NCBI GenBank assembly: GCA_026686845.1
Contig: JAIVEN010000037.1
Coordinates: forward strand, 744,001 to 808,000
Length of the DNA: 64,000 nucleotides
Reading direction: 5' to 3'
Origin: Adenanthera pavonina
Taxonomy: Eukaryota; Streptophyta; Magnoliopsida; Fabales; Fabaceae
The notes below the pieces were generated by a model. That model was not told the DNA's origin. It did no database searches and saw nothing but the letters and a program-made list of their open reading frames with translations. Positions 1-13,100 of this stretch are shown here, piece by piece. Within the stretch, counting starts at the first letter, position 1, and each line of letters opens with the position of its first letter. A program made the position numbers and the translations under genes.

Positions 1-141
1 TGGCATTTTGTTTGTCACCACTTTAAATTTTAATTAATCTAAATTGAGTTACTGTCCATTGTTGATTTCCCATTCGGGAGCTCCTATTTCAAAATATTTA
101 ATTGTGGACAAAAGTAATCTTAAGATTTTCCTTATTTGTAG

Positions 142-639
142 GGGTTGGATCCAAAGAGCACAGCGAGATTATTCTCCAACGCACAATGTTTAGGCGAGAA
201 TAGTATTGGAGATGTCGACTGCTTTGTCCTAAAAGTATCGGCCGACCGTGCGGCTGTGATTGAACGAAGCGAGGGTCCTGCGGAGGTAATAAGGCACATA
301 CTATATGGGTATTTTTGTCAAAAGAGTGGGCTTCTTATATACTTGGAGGACTCTCACCTCACGAGGGTTCAAAGCCCGGAGGATAATGATACAGTGTATT
401 GGGAGACCACCATAGGCAGTAGCATCGGCGACTACAGAGATGTTGATGGAATCTTGATCGCTCATCGAGGGCGATCCATTGCGACGGTGTTTCGCTTCGG
501 TGAGATGTCGATGCAACATAGCAGAACCAGAATGGAAGAGATTTGGACCATTGATGATGTTATGTTCAACGTACCAGGACTCTCCATGGATCATTTCATT
601 CCTCCTGCTGATATTTTGGACAATATGAATTCTCCATAA
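142..639 (+). CDS. DUF620 family protein, C-terminal exon (partial)
   Basis: Last coding exon of a plant DUF620 protein. A 3' splice acceptor (TTTGTAG) ends at 141 and the exon opens in phase 0 with GLDPKSTARLFSNAQCLGE, then runs 165 residues to a TAA at 637-639. Family-typical stretches are visible: EGPAEVIRHILYGYF, LIYLEDSHLTR, VYWETTIG, IAHRGRSIATVFRFGE, MEEIWTIDDVMFNVPGLSMD and the C-terminal FIPPADIL. DUF620 proteins are found in land plants and have no established biochemical role; some are annotated as putative lipoproteins without firm evidence. The N-terminal exons and promoter lie left of the window. The first ATG-independent codon is an internal splice junction, so this is not a complete short gene. 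Confident about the family, not about function. Confidence 0.9.
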   Translation, partial: GLDPKSTARLFSNAQCLGENSIGDVDCFVLKVSADRAAVIERSEGPAEVIRHILYGYFCQKSGLLIYLEDSHLTRVQSPEDNDTVYWETTIGSSIGDYRDVDGILIAHRGRSIATVFRFGEMSMQHSRTRMEEIWTIDDVMFNVPGLSMDHFIPPADILDNMNSP

Positions 640-2541
640 ATAAACTCAAAGCAGGGTCTCTTTTGTTATTTTGAAAAGAAAATTACGTCAAAGGATCCAG
701 ATCTTAAAAATTTTAGTTTAAAAAATCTTAAATCTTAAATCTTGAAAAGAAAAAAAGTAAGTTTGATCCTTAGAAATAATTATAAAGTTTAATATTTTTT
801 AACTTAAATTTTTTAAGATCTTAGTCCTTTGATGTAATTTTTTCCTTTAATTAGTCTTAGGTTTAGAATTGTAATTTTACTTTGGGGGAGGGTATAGTCA
901 CAGTATATTGGTGGGTTGGTGTATGCAATTTCTTTTTGTTTTTGTCAATTAATGTAAAAGTTCTTGTAGTGAGAAGTTTGTGCATTGTAAGTAATCAAGT
1001 TGAAATGACAAATTAGGGAAGTGGAATAAGTTACTCTTGGGAAGATAATTCATGTGGAAGATGGCTTAATTATATAAACTAGGCGACAATGATAGCAGGT
1101 AAGAGCAAATTTTCAATTATTTTTTTGGGTGGAAAATATCAAAATGTGCAATTTTAACTTTAAATACTTTGTACAGTCTCATAATACTCTTTCAATTTGT
1201 TAAAAGTCAATAAGGTATATATTATCTGGTTATACTCTAAACAAATTATTAACGCATGAAAAAAATTAAACTACATAATATTTATTATATTATCGGTGTT
1301 ATTGATCAATATATAAATATATTCAATTGAATATATATATATATATAATTAAATATATATTCAGTTATTATATTTTCTTACAAATAATAAATAGTATAAC
1401 TCATTTTTTTATCGAATGTCCCTAAAAGGATATCCAGAAATGCAAATATACAAAAAAATGTGTTTTAATTTGGTAAAAAATAATTTTATTAGCATCATCT
1501 TAATAATATTATGTGACAATGGGACTTTTTTTTTGGATGAAGGGAATTAAATTAAATGATCACAAAAGGTAAGACCTATATAGTAGGTACCTTTTACCCT
1601 GGACCTAAATACTACATGGGTCTTAACTTCTGTAGTGGGCTTGAGTATGATTTGGAGATCGTTAGGCCCATTATCAATATCTTTCGCCATTCTTCTGTCA
1701 TTGGCCAATAGTCTGTGTCGTTGCATCATTAAATATGAATGGTCTAAATTTAAAGTTTTTATTTTATTTTTTAAATAATAATATCATTTTTAAAAAAGTG
1801 ACAGTTATAAATTTTTTTTTATTTTACACTCTGTATAATATAAAATAAAAATATATTAAAAATATAATGATAAAATAAAATTTTCATTATGATTTGCACC
1901 AAATGTTCTCTCCTAGGTGCTCCAAACTTCAAGCTCCCTTTCTCTGCTTCACGTCTAACATCCTACATGAAGACCATTGAGTGTGTAAGGAATCTGATCA
2001 CTTGGTGGTTTTCTTCTCATCAATTAATGTGATTAAGTTAATAATAATAACTCTTGAACAATCATAAACTCTTTCACAATCTTTAGTCCTTCGGCCATGA
2101 ACTAGTATTGTAAGAGCTGTATTACGCCAAAAAAAATATAATAACAAAATTAAATTAAATTTAGCCCATCCAATTTTAATCTAAATAGTCCAGATTTGAT
2201 ATGAGTACATGTTGCCTATCATCAATGTGGTCTCCTTTAGGTGCCACAGACTTGTAATGAAGACTCCTAAGTGTTTCGCACATCCTCCTGGCTAGCTCTA
2301 GCTCAAGTGATTGGTGTTTCTAGAACGTGTAATGAATCTGACTTAGTGGTTTTCTTCTCATCAATTAATGTCATTACTTTATTAATAATAACTCTTGAAT
2401 CATCATATAGTCTTTCACAATCTTTAGTCCTTCGTCCATGAACCAATATTGTAAAAGCTGTATTAGACCAAAAAAAAAGAAAAACAATGTGAAAGCTTTG
2501 CCATTAAGCATATCAATGAGGGAATGTGTGTGTAAAACATA
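640..2541. other. DUF620 3' flank and intergenic DNA
   Basis: Contains the presumed 3' UTR of the DUF620 gene (to roughly 0.95 kb, ending in T-rich DNA), then AT-rich sequence with an (AT)n run near 1335-1347. The region 1911-2479 carries two diverged direct copies, listed separately. No coding feature is supported. Confidence 0.6.
1911..2479 (+). repeat. Diverged local direct duplication
   Basis: Two related segments, about 1911-2137 and 2229-2479, in the same orientation. They share in order a GTGTAA.GAATCTGA block, TGGTTTTCTTCTCATCAATT, an AATAATAACTCTTGAA block, TTTCACAATCTTTAGTCCTTC and a GCTGTATTA block followed by poly-A. Both carry small indels and no ORF is conserved, so this looks like an old non-coding tandem duplication or two copies of one degenerate repeat. 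Confidence 0.7.
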
Positions 2542-2826
2542 CTCCCTCCGTTCCTTTATATAAGGGATAATTTGGGGAGTTTTTGTATTTCAATATATAA
2601 GGGACACATGAAGTTTGTCTGGTGTATTTAATAATTTTTTCTAAAAATACCCCTAATTAAGATAGTATATTTTCAATATAATTCATTTGTATTAATTGTA
2701 TAATGAAAGAGTTATTAACATTAAATGAGGGTATTTTTTGAAACTACTTTATATTTCAGACAAATTTATTATTTTTCTTAGTCTATGTGATTTTATCTTC
2801 TATCCCTTATTAAAGAATAGAGGGAG
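2542..2826. mobile_element. Stowaway-like MITE (Tc1/mariner type)
   Basis: A 285-bp element with terminal inverted repeats. The left end reads CTCCCTCCGTTCCTTTATAT and the right end, reverse-complemented, reads CTCCCTCTATTCTTTAATAA; both continue into AAGGGATA. A TA dinucleotide lies on each side (2540-2541 and 2827-2828), matching the TA target duplication of Stowaway MITEs. It has no coding capacity. The CTCCCTCCGT terminus is a hallmark of this plant superfamily. Confidence 0.85.
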
Positions 2827-2828
2827 TA

Positions 2829-5800
2829 TGTTAAAGATACTTAAAAAGCTAACTTATTGAAGTAATGAACGGTCAGTTAAGTGAGTGATTTGGAGAATGT
2901 ATACTTTGGTTACTTTCCATGTGTGTGGGAATTCATATTAATTTTCTTCAAATCAGAAAGTTTCACAATATTGCTTGATTACGAAGCAAAGGCATCATCA
3001 ATAGCTAACAGCGTTACACTGTATAATCACAATCGCTAGCGGCTGGTTGGCGCCAACAACTTTGGAAGCATAGCTTTCTACGATTGACAAATAATATTAT
3101 CACATATATTGTAATTTATTATCTCTCTTGAAAGTTCGAAGAGAATTAGGACAAGAATACATATATTGGTTTCTATTATTATTTTCGAATTCTAATTACG
3201 ATATCTCTAATTTCAGCGTCGTTATTTACCGATCGATGCTGGTGTTGGAGGTAACTTAATTAAGAAAAGCCAACTTAATTGAGAAAAAGGAGAGTGGAGA
3301 AAAGGAGAAAAATATAAAGAGAAAAATGCATGTGAAGATAATTTACGTAAAACTTCTATATTATTCTTCTTAATTAATCAAAAAGGATTTCTTTGTTCTC
3401 GAATTTGCTTTTGCAGCTAAGCAAATAATATATAATTAATTAAATAAATTGGTCAGAGACACTCATCCTTATGGTACTTGTCATGCTTTGATCCGGATTA
3501 GTCTAGATTCCATTGAAGTCCTTACAGCTCGAATGAGGTAGATCCAAGATACTGGGTGCTAACGTAATATATATATATATATATAATTCATTAAAAACCC
3601 AACATCCCTTTTAATCAAACAAATTAATTAATGCACGGTCATCTAAAAAGCAAACAGCTAGACAATACTATAATCATGATATATACGTGTATCTTTTTTT
3701 TTTTTTTCCTTTCAATGTCAGTAGTTAAACGAGTTAAAGACACTGACTATATATATATATATATAATTTAGTTAGAGAAAACCAAAGAAACGCAGCAAAT
3801 AATTAACTCGAACCCAAGTTTAGAACTGAAAAGTGTTGTTTTCTTTTAAGATATTATTGCGGAACTTCTTATATATGCATGATATAAAATTACATACGCA
3901 GATCTCATGCATAGAAATTCACCAAATAAAAGAGCTCTAGTATCTCTTAAGAGATTCATCACCCTAGCTGTGTATATTTGGAATTGAATTTTATTATGTA
4001 GTTTGTTGCTTCCCATCCAATTCAGGTAAGAAAAATCTTGTCTGTCCACTTTAATGTGACTGTTTTTCACGTCATGTTATCCATTATAGGTTTGAAAACG
4101 ATGTTTCACTTAATAAATCAGAAGACTTAATTAGTAGTATGATATATAACCCTTAGATCAAAATAGACGAATGAAATCTTTCTTACTGTTTTGAATTGAA
4201 AACTCACAAAAATGCACTAGATTAATTCTTGCTCGGTCACTCCAATGACTCCATATAACATATTAATAATACTTATTTCTTAAAACTAATCTCCATTTTA
4301 TATATAGAGTATATAGCCTTGCTTTAATTTTTCCTGTTTCTTTGTTTGGTTTGTTTTCTTCTTCCCTGAAATAAACGAAGAGCAGAAAAAAGAAGAACGA
4401 CAATATATATTTGCCTGCAGATATGGTAACTGAACTTGTATTTTTTTAGTAACCTCTTTAAGTGTCTGTGAGAGAAGGGAAGGGAAGGAGGTGGGGAAAA
4501 AGAAGCTTCTCCAGTTTACTTTGCTAGAAACAATATTATTAATGTAGTATTTAATTAATATCGAAAAATCTCTAAGACAAACAAAGCTGTGATCGATTCA
4601 GATAGTAAACAGACACCATAAAGTGTTTGAATTCATTCACTAATGATTTTCACATGAACATCGAAGAACGTGCATGCATGCCTGCCTTGACCACTCAACT
4701 CAACTTCCTTGACTCCTTATCTTAATTCAGAAAGACGACAAACTATGATCCAAGATACATGTTGATCTGTCTAAATAATATGGATATGGGTCCAAGTGCT
4801 AGCAAATACTAATAACAAAATAGATAAGGATATATTTTTAATCCCTATCAAATTAAAATTAACTAATCTCTACTAATGATTTTTTTAAATAAAACATGTC
4901 ACACAAATACATAAACACACATGCATATACATGCATACATATATTTATACTTTCACATTGAAAAGAATTGATAATACGTACGTTTAATTTATCTGAAGGG
5001 AAAAAGAAGAAGGGGAAAAAAAAAAGCAAAGGTGGTAGATCTGGAGATGCATGATGATCAGCATATTCAGCAGCTTTAAATGGCAAGAGTAGTAACTTTG
5101 AGCGCGTAAAGATAGAAGCTTCCTCGATGTGTGCACGCATGGGAGTGCGTTGTATTCTTCCTACCCTTTAGGCTTTATTAGCTTTTTTCTTCTTTCTCAT
5201 TCTTTCTTTCTTTCTTTCTTTCTTTTCTCTGAGCACTCTCTTACAGTCAAATACTATAGTGGGATGAGAGTGAGGAATTGCTATACATACCTTTCTCTCT
5301 CGCCAACTTGCTAGTGCTTATAAAATTTCTCTACGACCAATAAAGATAATTGCACCCACCACCATCTTCTTCTTTTTTAAACTATTTTTCCCCATCACAG
5401 CGAAGATAAGCTTCATGGATCTTCGGAACAGAGATAGATCTAGAGAGAGAGGGGCACGTGAGCATGTGCGTAGCCGTATAGATATAGGTATATGTATGTA
5501 GAGAGACAAATATATATATATACTTATGTTAAGGAGACAGTTTAATTTACACTCTGGAAGGCAAGGTTAGCTACTCCTAGGGTCTTCATAGATCTATCTA
5601 TGAAGAAAATGCATCAAAAGATCACTACATATTATCTAAAGGAGTAATACAAGTAAAAGCATTGTCTCTTATCTTTTGTCTTTCTTTACATTGGATAATT
5701 TCAAGTCTTGAATTGTTGAATCCTTTTTTAGTCTAAGCTAACAGGTTTGGCTAACTTGTGAAAAGAGAATTCTGTGAAAACTTCAGAGTTTTTTTTTTTT

Positions 5801-7172
5801 TTTATTTATTTTGTGTGAATTTCATAACCCCCCTAAAATTAACTAGCAGGTTTGTATATATAATTGGAGGACATTCATCAATGTTAAACATATAGGTATT
5901 GTGAGTTTAACAAACATGGATCTGAGATACTGGCTGGAAGGAATATGCTCGTTGTGCCATTTAGCTAGTGCTTTTAATAATTTTTTTTTTTGGGTGAAAG
6001 TGCTTTTAATAATGTTGAAGTTCTCACTGTCATTTTTCTGAGCCCAAAATTGTGGGCTTTTGATTCCCTTTTGATATGTTTTGGTGTTGATTTTTCACGC
6101 AAGAATATCAAATAACGTAGAATATGTCATAAGTTTAGTGGATTTGAGTAGCTAAATCCACACAAAGCCCTTAGTTCTCAGACCAGTATTAATATTAGAA
6201 TAATTAACTTACTTTAATTACTATCATTTTGCAAACTCAGAAAAGCATAAAATCCATTACTCTGTAATTGCACTCTTTCCTTGATATCGAACTATACATA
6301 TTTTATTTTCAACAAAAAACTGTAAATTTTGAAAATATAAAAAAATGGTATAATTTTAATAAAATTTAAGAGAAATTTATGCAATTTCTTCTAAACTTTG
6401 TAAGTAGAATTCTTGTGATTATACGTCTCCAATTAAATTTACATTACCTGTAGATTGTGTTTATTACGTATTATTTACAATATATAACGACTATAAAGGC
6501 AGAAGTTACCAGCGGAATGTGAAGCTGTAATAAGGTGGTACCTCCAGTTAAAGATGATGATGATGAAGTTAAATATTCCCGAGGAATATGGAGCAGTAAG
6601 TATAGTAAAGAAGAGAAGAAAAAGGAAGAGAGTGAAAGATAGATACTGTCTGTCGGTTTCAATTTATGCGATAGCCAACTTCAAGAGAAAGCTTCCAATG
6701 GAATTAATGTCTGCCAATGTTGTTCCTATTCTCTCCACATTTCATTACAACCACTTCACTTCTCAAACTCAAAGTTTATTATTCTCTCTACTTTCTCTTT
6801 TACGTTCCTTTTCCCCACCTTCTCTCCTCTCTCTTTCCTTTCTTGTTCGTGTTTTTCATGCTACAAAAGATTCGATCTGTAATTTGGGTTACTAATTATT
6901 TAGTTGTTTTTCTATTTTCCCGAGAGATTTGCCTGCAATCATTAGGTTGTAAACGTAACTAACTAACTTGGATCAACTAACTTAAACAATTATAAAAACT
7001 TAATTTTTCATTAGTTAGGGAGCTCAAAATCCCACACAATCCACGTAGATTATATTTGACTATCAAAGTTTTTTTTTTCCTACGAAGGAAAATTTAGATG
7101 AGTTGGGATGCTAAGGGCTTACCAAGCCAACTTAGAGAAACCTTAGACTTAAAAAGCGTTAACAAAAATATT
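2829..7172. other. Intergenic AT-rich DNA
   Basis: No supportable gene. Only simple-sequence tracts stand out: (AT)n near 3570-3584 and 3751-3764, a TTTC run at about 5199-5225 and several poly-T tracts. Short ORFs on both strands lack codon bias, splice signals or recognisable domains and I treat them as chance. Confidence 0.5.
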
Positions 7173-7498
7173 AAGGATTAGAATTATCTCCAACCAATTT
7201 CCTCAGTACCTCTCTATAGCTAAATCTGAATAGTTCAATATAAACTAATGGCTACCAAAAAAATTGTAGAATTTATATCTTTAAATGCAACACTTCTCTA
7301 CATCTTATATGATGTATTTGTTTTTACTTTTTACTGTTGAAAATATCACTGACTTTGTTTCTGTCCCATCCATCCATGAATAATTGTGATAAAGAAGGGA
7401 TCACAAAATAGACAAATCTAAACCCTTGAATGTATTATTAAATGGCTTAGATTTGACTGTAGGGAGGTATTGAGAAAATTGACTGGAGAGAATCCTGA
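7173..7498. mobile_element. Non-autonomous DNA element with long inverted ends
   Basis: The left end, from AGGATTAGAATTATCTCC, and the reverse complement of the right end, from AGGATTCTCTCCAGTC, stay alignable for about 75-80 bases with small indels. Shared blocks include CAATTT.CTCA.TACCTC and AAATCT.A. Long terminal inverted repeats around a short non-coding centre suggest a Mutator-like MITE or another foldback element. I could not define a target duplication, so the ends are approximate and the superfamily is a guess. Confidence 0.5.
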
Positions 7499-7991
7499 TC
7501 CAGATACTAATAATTTGCCCACCATTGAGAACATTTGTCAAAGCTAAATTAATAAATGATTTATCGAAGCTTTTGTTAATTTATGAATTTACTTATATTA
7601 ATTAAATTCACATTTTCATTATTGAAAATAATCAATTTTGTCCTTCATAACATGCAGGCAATTAAGTGTTATAAATTAATTATCATCAGATCATATCAAT
7701 CACATGATATTTAACTAAATCGAATCCAATCATGCATATAGAGAATGCAATAATAAATAATCAATAACGTTAGATGCAATTAAGAAGTACAAGTGAGAAT
7801 GCTCACATCTTTCAAGTACAATTGTTCGTTCCCATATCAGAACATGACTAATAAATGGTTTGCCATGCAAAGGCATTATACCACATATAATATAACATAT
7901 AGTACTAGAAACGAAATACTTAATAACCCTAGCTATTATATATGCAAAACCCTAGATCTTGATCGTACAATAATTATGAGTTAAAAAAAAT

Positions 7992-9678
7992 CTAGAATGG
8001 TGTACCAGTACTAATCATAGGACTCATCCTCTGATCCGCCTGTGGAAGGGTGTGTGCCCTTCGTGGTGATAGCCTTTCAATCTTCTTATCAGAAGTATCC
8101 CCTAAAGCATCTTCTTGAAGTAAGGGCTTAGTGTCATAAATCTCTGAAATTGGATCAATATTAATATTCTCAGAACTGGTTCTATCCAGTGACACATCCT
8201 TGAAAGGATCGTTATCGAGACACGAAGAGGCAGTTCCCAGATCTTGATGAAGCCTCAGATCTTCGTTGCTCCAAATCAGAGGCCTCTTGTTCTTCATCCC
8301 CACACACAGATTTTCGTTGTTAGTGTTAGTTGGTGGCATGAGCTGATGATGATGAAGATCAAGCTGGTCACCACCACCACCATAGATGTTAAGCTGATCT
8401 TGAAAAGAAGGGAAGTTATTACTGAGAGGGATCGAAGGGAAGTCCTGAGGGATCATATTGCCTTGATGATGATGATGAGCTCCGTTGCCCTTTAAATTTT
8501 CACCTGCAAGTGTTTGATAAGCCTTTTCCAGTATGCTCTGCATGTATTTCCCTTGAGCTTCAATCCTCAGCTGAAGATGTTTCTGAACCTGTCATATATA
8601 CATGAATGGAAGAAATAATAATCAGAGGCATAATTAATTATTAGATTCTTTTGAGTTTATGAAACAATTTATTATTACCTCTAGTTGTTCGTGAAGTCTT
8701 CTCTGCACCTCCATTTGCATCCTATAATTGCATCAACTGTGTGTGAGTAACTGTTGTATACAAGAAAATCCCTAATTCTCCCAACAAAACACTCAAAACA
8801 AAAAAGAAATCCGAAAAGAAAGCAAAAGATATATAGAGAACTAAAAATTATCTTCATTCTTTTTCAATTAAAACTAAATGGTTTGAAAGATAATTAATAG
8901 AAGTGACGATGAAGCATACTCGTTCATATGGCGACCAATCATGGCAGAGGAGGAGGCAGGATTTCGTTGAAGTTCTAAAGCCGAACCTGTAAAAGGATAT
9001 ATTGTAAGAATAAAAGAAGATATCATGAAGTGTAAAGATAAAAAAAAAAGCTCAAACAAATCCTTTTTTACAAAAAAAAATGAGGAACCCTAGAAAGAAG
9101 AGTCACACCACCTCCTCTCATCCCATCCTTGATCGAATGATCATTGAAGTCCTTGTGGGGCTGCTTTCCAAGCCTAAATTTCTAATAAAAACAAAAGAAC
9201 GTGAGAAAAGATTTCAAAAAACAAATCAAAGAAGATAAAAAGAATTAACAGAGAAAAGCTAAAGACAAGTATGAAACATGGTTTTGCGCGTTCAAACCTG
9301 AAGGTGACTCTTGAGGTGGTAAAGTGTGAGACCCTTCACACCCATCACCCTCATGATTGTTTTCGGAGTTGCCTCTGCAAGTTTCATCAGACAAATGTTA
9401 CTGAAAAGAGAACAAGAAGATCCAATATCGAAGATGAATTAACCTATATAAGAATACTCGAATCAAAATTAATTGTAAAAAGAAGGGGACAAGGGATAGA
9501 ATAAAGTACTATCAGGGCCTCCAAGCTGAGTGACAGCATCGACGAAGCGTTCGTGGAGTTCGACGGTCCAGCGAAGGCGAGGCTTCGGATCGGTGGTGAG
9601 GACGAGGCCAGAGTCAGGTTGAACACACATGCCTCTATCTTGAGAATTCATAGATGAGGGCTTCTTTGAAGGGAACAT
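7992..9678 (-). CDS. APL: MYB-CC (GARP-type) transcription factor, APL-like
   Basis: Predicted nuclear transcription factor of 340 aa. Exons on the minus strand: 9678-9510, 9374-9298, 9181-9112, 8986-8920, 8721-8679, 8588-7992; all junctions are GT-AG and phases join. I chose the start MFPSKKPSSMN because that opening matches APL proteins; an in-frame upstream ATG exists in the leader. Residues about 34-86 form a single SHLQKFR-type MYB-like domain (RLRWTVELHERFVDAV, then LTLYHLKSHLQKFR). Residues about 128-170 form the MYB-CC coiled coil with the LHEQLEVQ motif, used for dimerisation. The C-terminal half is low-complexity (His, Asn, Gly runs) and ends near LSPRRAHTLPQ. APL is required for phloem identity in Arabidopsis. 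Orthology is inferred from overall resemblance; a close paralogue in the PHR-like family is possible. A GA/CT-rich tract precedes the gene. Confidence 0.9.
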
Positions 9679-10136
9679 TCTTTCCATCTCTCTCTCTTCT
9701 CTCTCTGTGTGTGAGAGGTTGGCTCTGAGGAATAGGATGAGATTCAAGAACAAATGCGATGTGCAAATAAAGAAGAAGAGAATAGGGTGCGTTTTTAAGA
9801 GACGAGACGGTGCCTATCCCCCACAGAGAGATCGAGAGAGAGAGAGAGGCTACACTACCTTACAATAATACAAAGAATTAATACAGTTATTAATTAGTAT
9901 TACAAAGAGTAACTAGATTCAATCAATGAAATAAATATAACAAGCTAATCATAATGAACTAAAAAGTTTCATACATATGTCTGACATTTTTTTAAATAAA
10001 ATTTATTTATAATGCCTGTATTTGTGTCTCGCCATAGTTTATTTAGTTTACAAATGCTAAATTTATTTTGATATGTCTAATTTATAAAACTAAAAGCATC
10101 CCTCTCTAGCTAACATGCAAGGCTTCTTTTCCAAAA

Positions 10137-10184
<48 letters not shown>

Positions 10185-13100
10185 AGATCTAACATGGTAT
10201 AGACAATACTTACCACATTACTTATAAATTACCCTTACAAATAAATAAGAATAATTGATAATAGATATTAAAGTATGAAACTTTTCTTTATTGTAAACTC
10301 AATTTATATAAACTCAAAACAAATATTTTTGCTATACGTGATTCAAAGATATTTAGTCATATTAAACTTATAATTTTGTTATTGTTAATTTTCTTTCATT
10401 GGAGTAAAATCTATGAAGCTTCTAGCTAGCATGTAAATTGATTGTGTCTCACACTTGATCCTTGATTACTAAATGAAGCATAGAGATACGCTTTGGATGG
10501 TTTTGTATGGATAGGTACCTTTTCTTAGGCATAATGAGGGGCGACCCCTCATGCAATGATGATCATATGGAGATATTTCACTTTAACTCTTTCTTGCTCA
10601 TACATACATATAAATATATATATATATATATATATATGAGGATAGTGGGGTTGTGTTTGCTCAATGTGTTATGGACATAATCTCACATTTGGCTGTTTAT
10701 GTATGCATCTGCACTCATATTCGTAGTACGACATCCTTTTAGGAATAATTATTATCAAGGTACTCATCATCAACCCATCTACAATGGAAGTATAATAACG
10801 AAAAGATTGGCTTTATGTCATTTTCCCAAAAAAAGTTTCAATCATATATATATTTGTGTGTATATATTTGAAATAAAAAGTGTAAGAAACTAAACCAATT
10901 TATTTTATGGATGTCCAAAATATTTTTAAAACCAAGTTCATTATCAAATTTTGTATATGATATTATCAACTTCTTAAAAAAATCATAATAAAATTTTAAA
11001 AATATAATTAATAGTAATTTTTTAAGAATTTAAATAGACATATTTTTCTGTATATTGCATCAAGTTTGAAGAATAACTTATTATAGATTTTATATACTAT
11101 ATGGATAACAAGTTCGGCAAAGTTGTTCATTAATAATTAGAATTCTGATTATAATTTTTAAATAAAATTTTTTTTAATTATCTTGAATTTTTGGAAACAC
11201 ATTAATTGTGTTATTATAAGATTTTTTTTATATAATTATCTGGTAGCTAATTTTACTGAATTAGATTCGAGCATTCTTGAACTCAAATGAAATAATTCTT
11301 CGTATATGATTTTTTCTATTAACAAGACTTTAACTTGAGGTCTTATTTAAAAGATATTGAATCATTTACTATTCATCAACCCAATCTTCATTGATACCTT
11401 ACTGTAAGATTTGGTTTGCAAACAAAACATGGAAGGTGCTAGGCTCGGCTTAATGAATTAACAGAATTATTCATACTGCCTATGAACTTTCCTTTCAAAT
11501 TTAAGTCAAAACTTCAGGTGAATTTATCTCTGCTCATAATTAATTTGGATATAAAAAGTATTAGTGAAGAGAAGATGACTCATTGGAGAACAATATTGAG
11601 TTAAATGATTGTGATTCGAAGAGTTATTGCCCAATTACATATATAATATAACTACTTATAATATATTAAACATTTAAATACTATAATAATCTTATATGCA
11701 TGATATCTATGGTAAAAGGGATTGATTACATTTGGGTGTCACGTATATTGCCATAGAACTAATACTTGAGTTTTTTGGGTCTTGCAATCTTCCATAATTC
11801 TATATAATATAAAAAATTGAATAAACCGCACTATTCATGACACCTTAAGTTATAAATAAAACTGGTTCAATATTGTTGTCTTAAAGTTTCAGCAAGATTG
11901 GTTTTGGGAAGAAGATGGGTTTTGGAAAGCATCCATGGCAACGTCTTATCGAACCATCTAAGCAACCCTACGACTCAAAATTTTTCTGCTTCAAGAAGCT
12001 TCAAGATACCTCCGCCTCAGGGGCATCTGAATCCATCTATATATATAAGATTTAAACAGTTCCAATCAAACACGTACCATGTTGACATGTGTGTGTGTAA
12101 TCCATTCGTTATAGGAACACAAATTTAAAGGCTTGTAATTAATCATCTTTTCCTTTCTGGGAAAAATGGGATTTAAAATTAGAGATTGAACTCAAGAGAA
12201 GAGAATACATACAGAAACCATATTCAAAACAAAGAGATGGATTAATTGAAGTCAAAGATGAAGAGCATTGAAATTGTTAGGCACAAAAACAAAAAAAAAA
12301 AAAAAGTAAATAAGGAACCTTAACTTTAGGGGGTGTGTGTGGCTGGTAATATCTGGGGACGTAAACATCAAACAAACGCATAAAGAATATTGCAATATGT
12401 GGGAATTAGCTTTTCTTCACACAAGTGAGTGGGGACCTCATGCTTCTGTTAACCTTTTTTAGTTTGTACTCTTATTTTAAAACCCTAATCACCTTTTGTA
12501 CATTTGAAGATTTCCTTCCCTTTCCTTTCCATTTATTTATTTCTATCAACACTTAATATATACTCTCTCTCAAACCATGCACAAAAACTAAATATATGAC
12601 TAAAAAAAGAATCAAACTAAACTACTACTAAATTATTATTGATTACTTTGGACCCTTGCCTGTAGATATTCATTTGAGATTATAGACTACGAAAAATTTT
12701 TTTTTTTCATATCGATGAATTGCTTAATATCGACATATATAAATGACAATCTTTTGATTGGATCGACGAAGTACGTTGATTAATTGAAGTGTGTTAGGGT
12801 AAGTTGACCGAAACTCTATACATAATACCAACAAAAAAAAATCGAAGGAAATTAAATGCATACTACTCATCCAAATCCATCGAAGTGAGAATAAATGCTT
12901 TCTTCTTTGACAACTAAAGAAGATTCCTCCCCCAAAAGTATAGAACTTCTAGTGATATGTAAAATGCATGCTCGTATATATATAATAATATATCAGTTCA
13001 TAATATATTATTTTATTATTGCAAAATCTTCAAAATTCGTATGCATTCATATACCCCACCGTCATTAGCAAAATTAATTGATTAGTTCAAAGTGGATATG

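Noticed and set aside
11915..12055. A 46-codon ORF (starting MGFGKHPWQRLIEP) in a slightly GC-richer patch
   Set aside because: No recognisable domain, no splice context and no nearby gene parts. Too short to support without expression or conservation.
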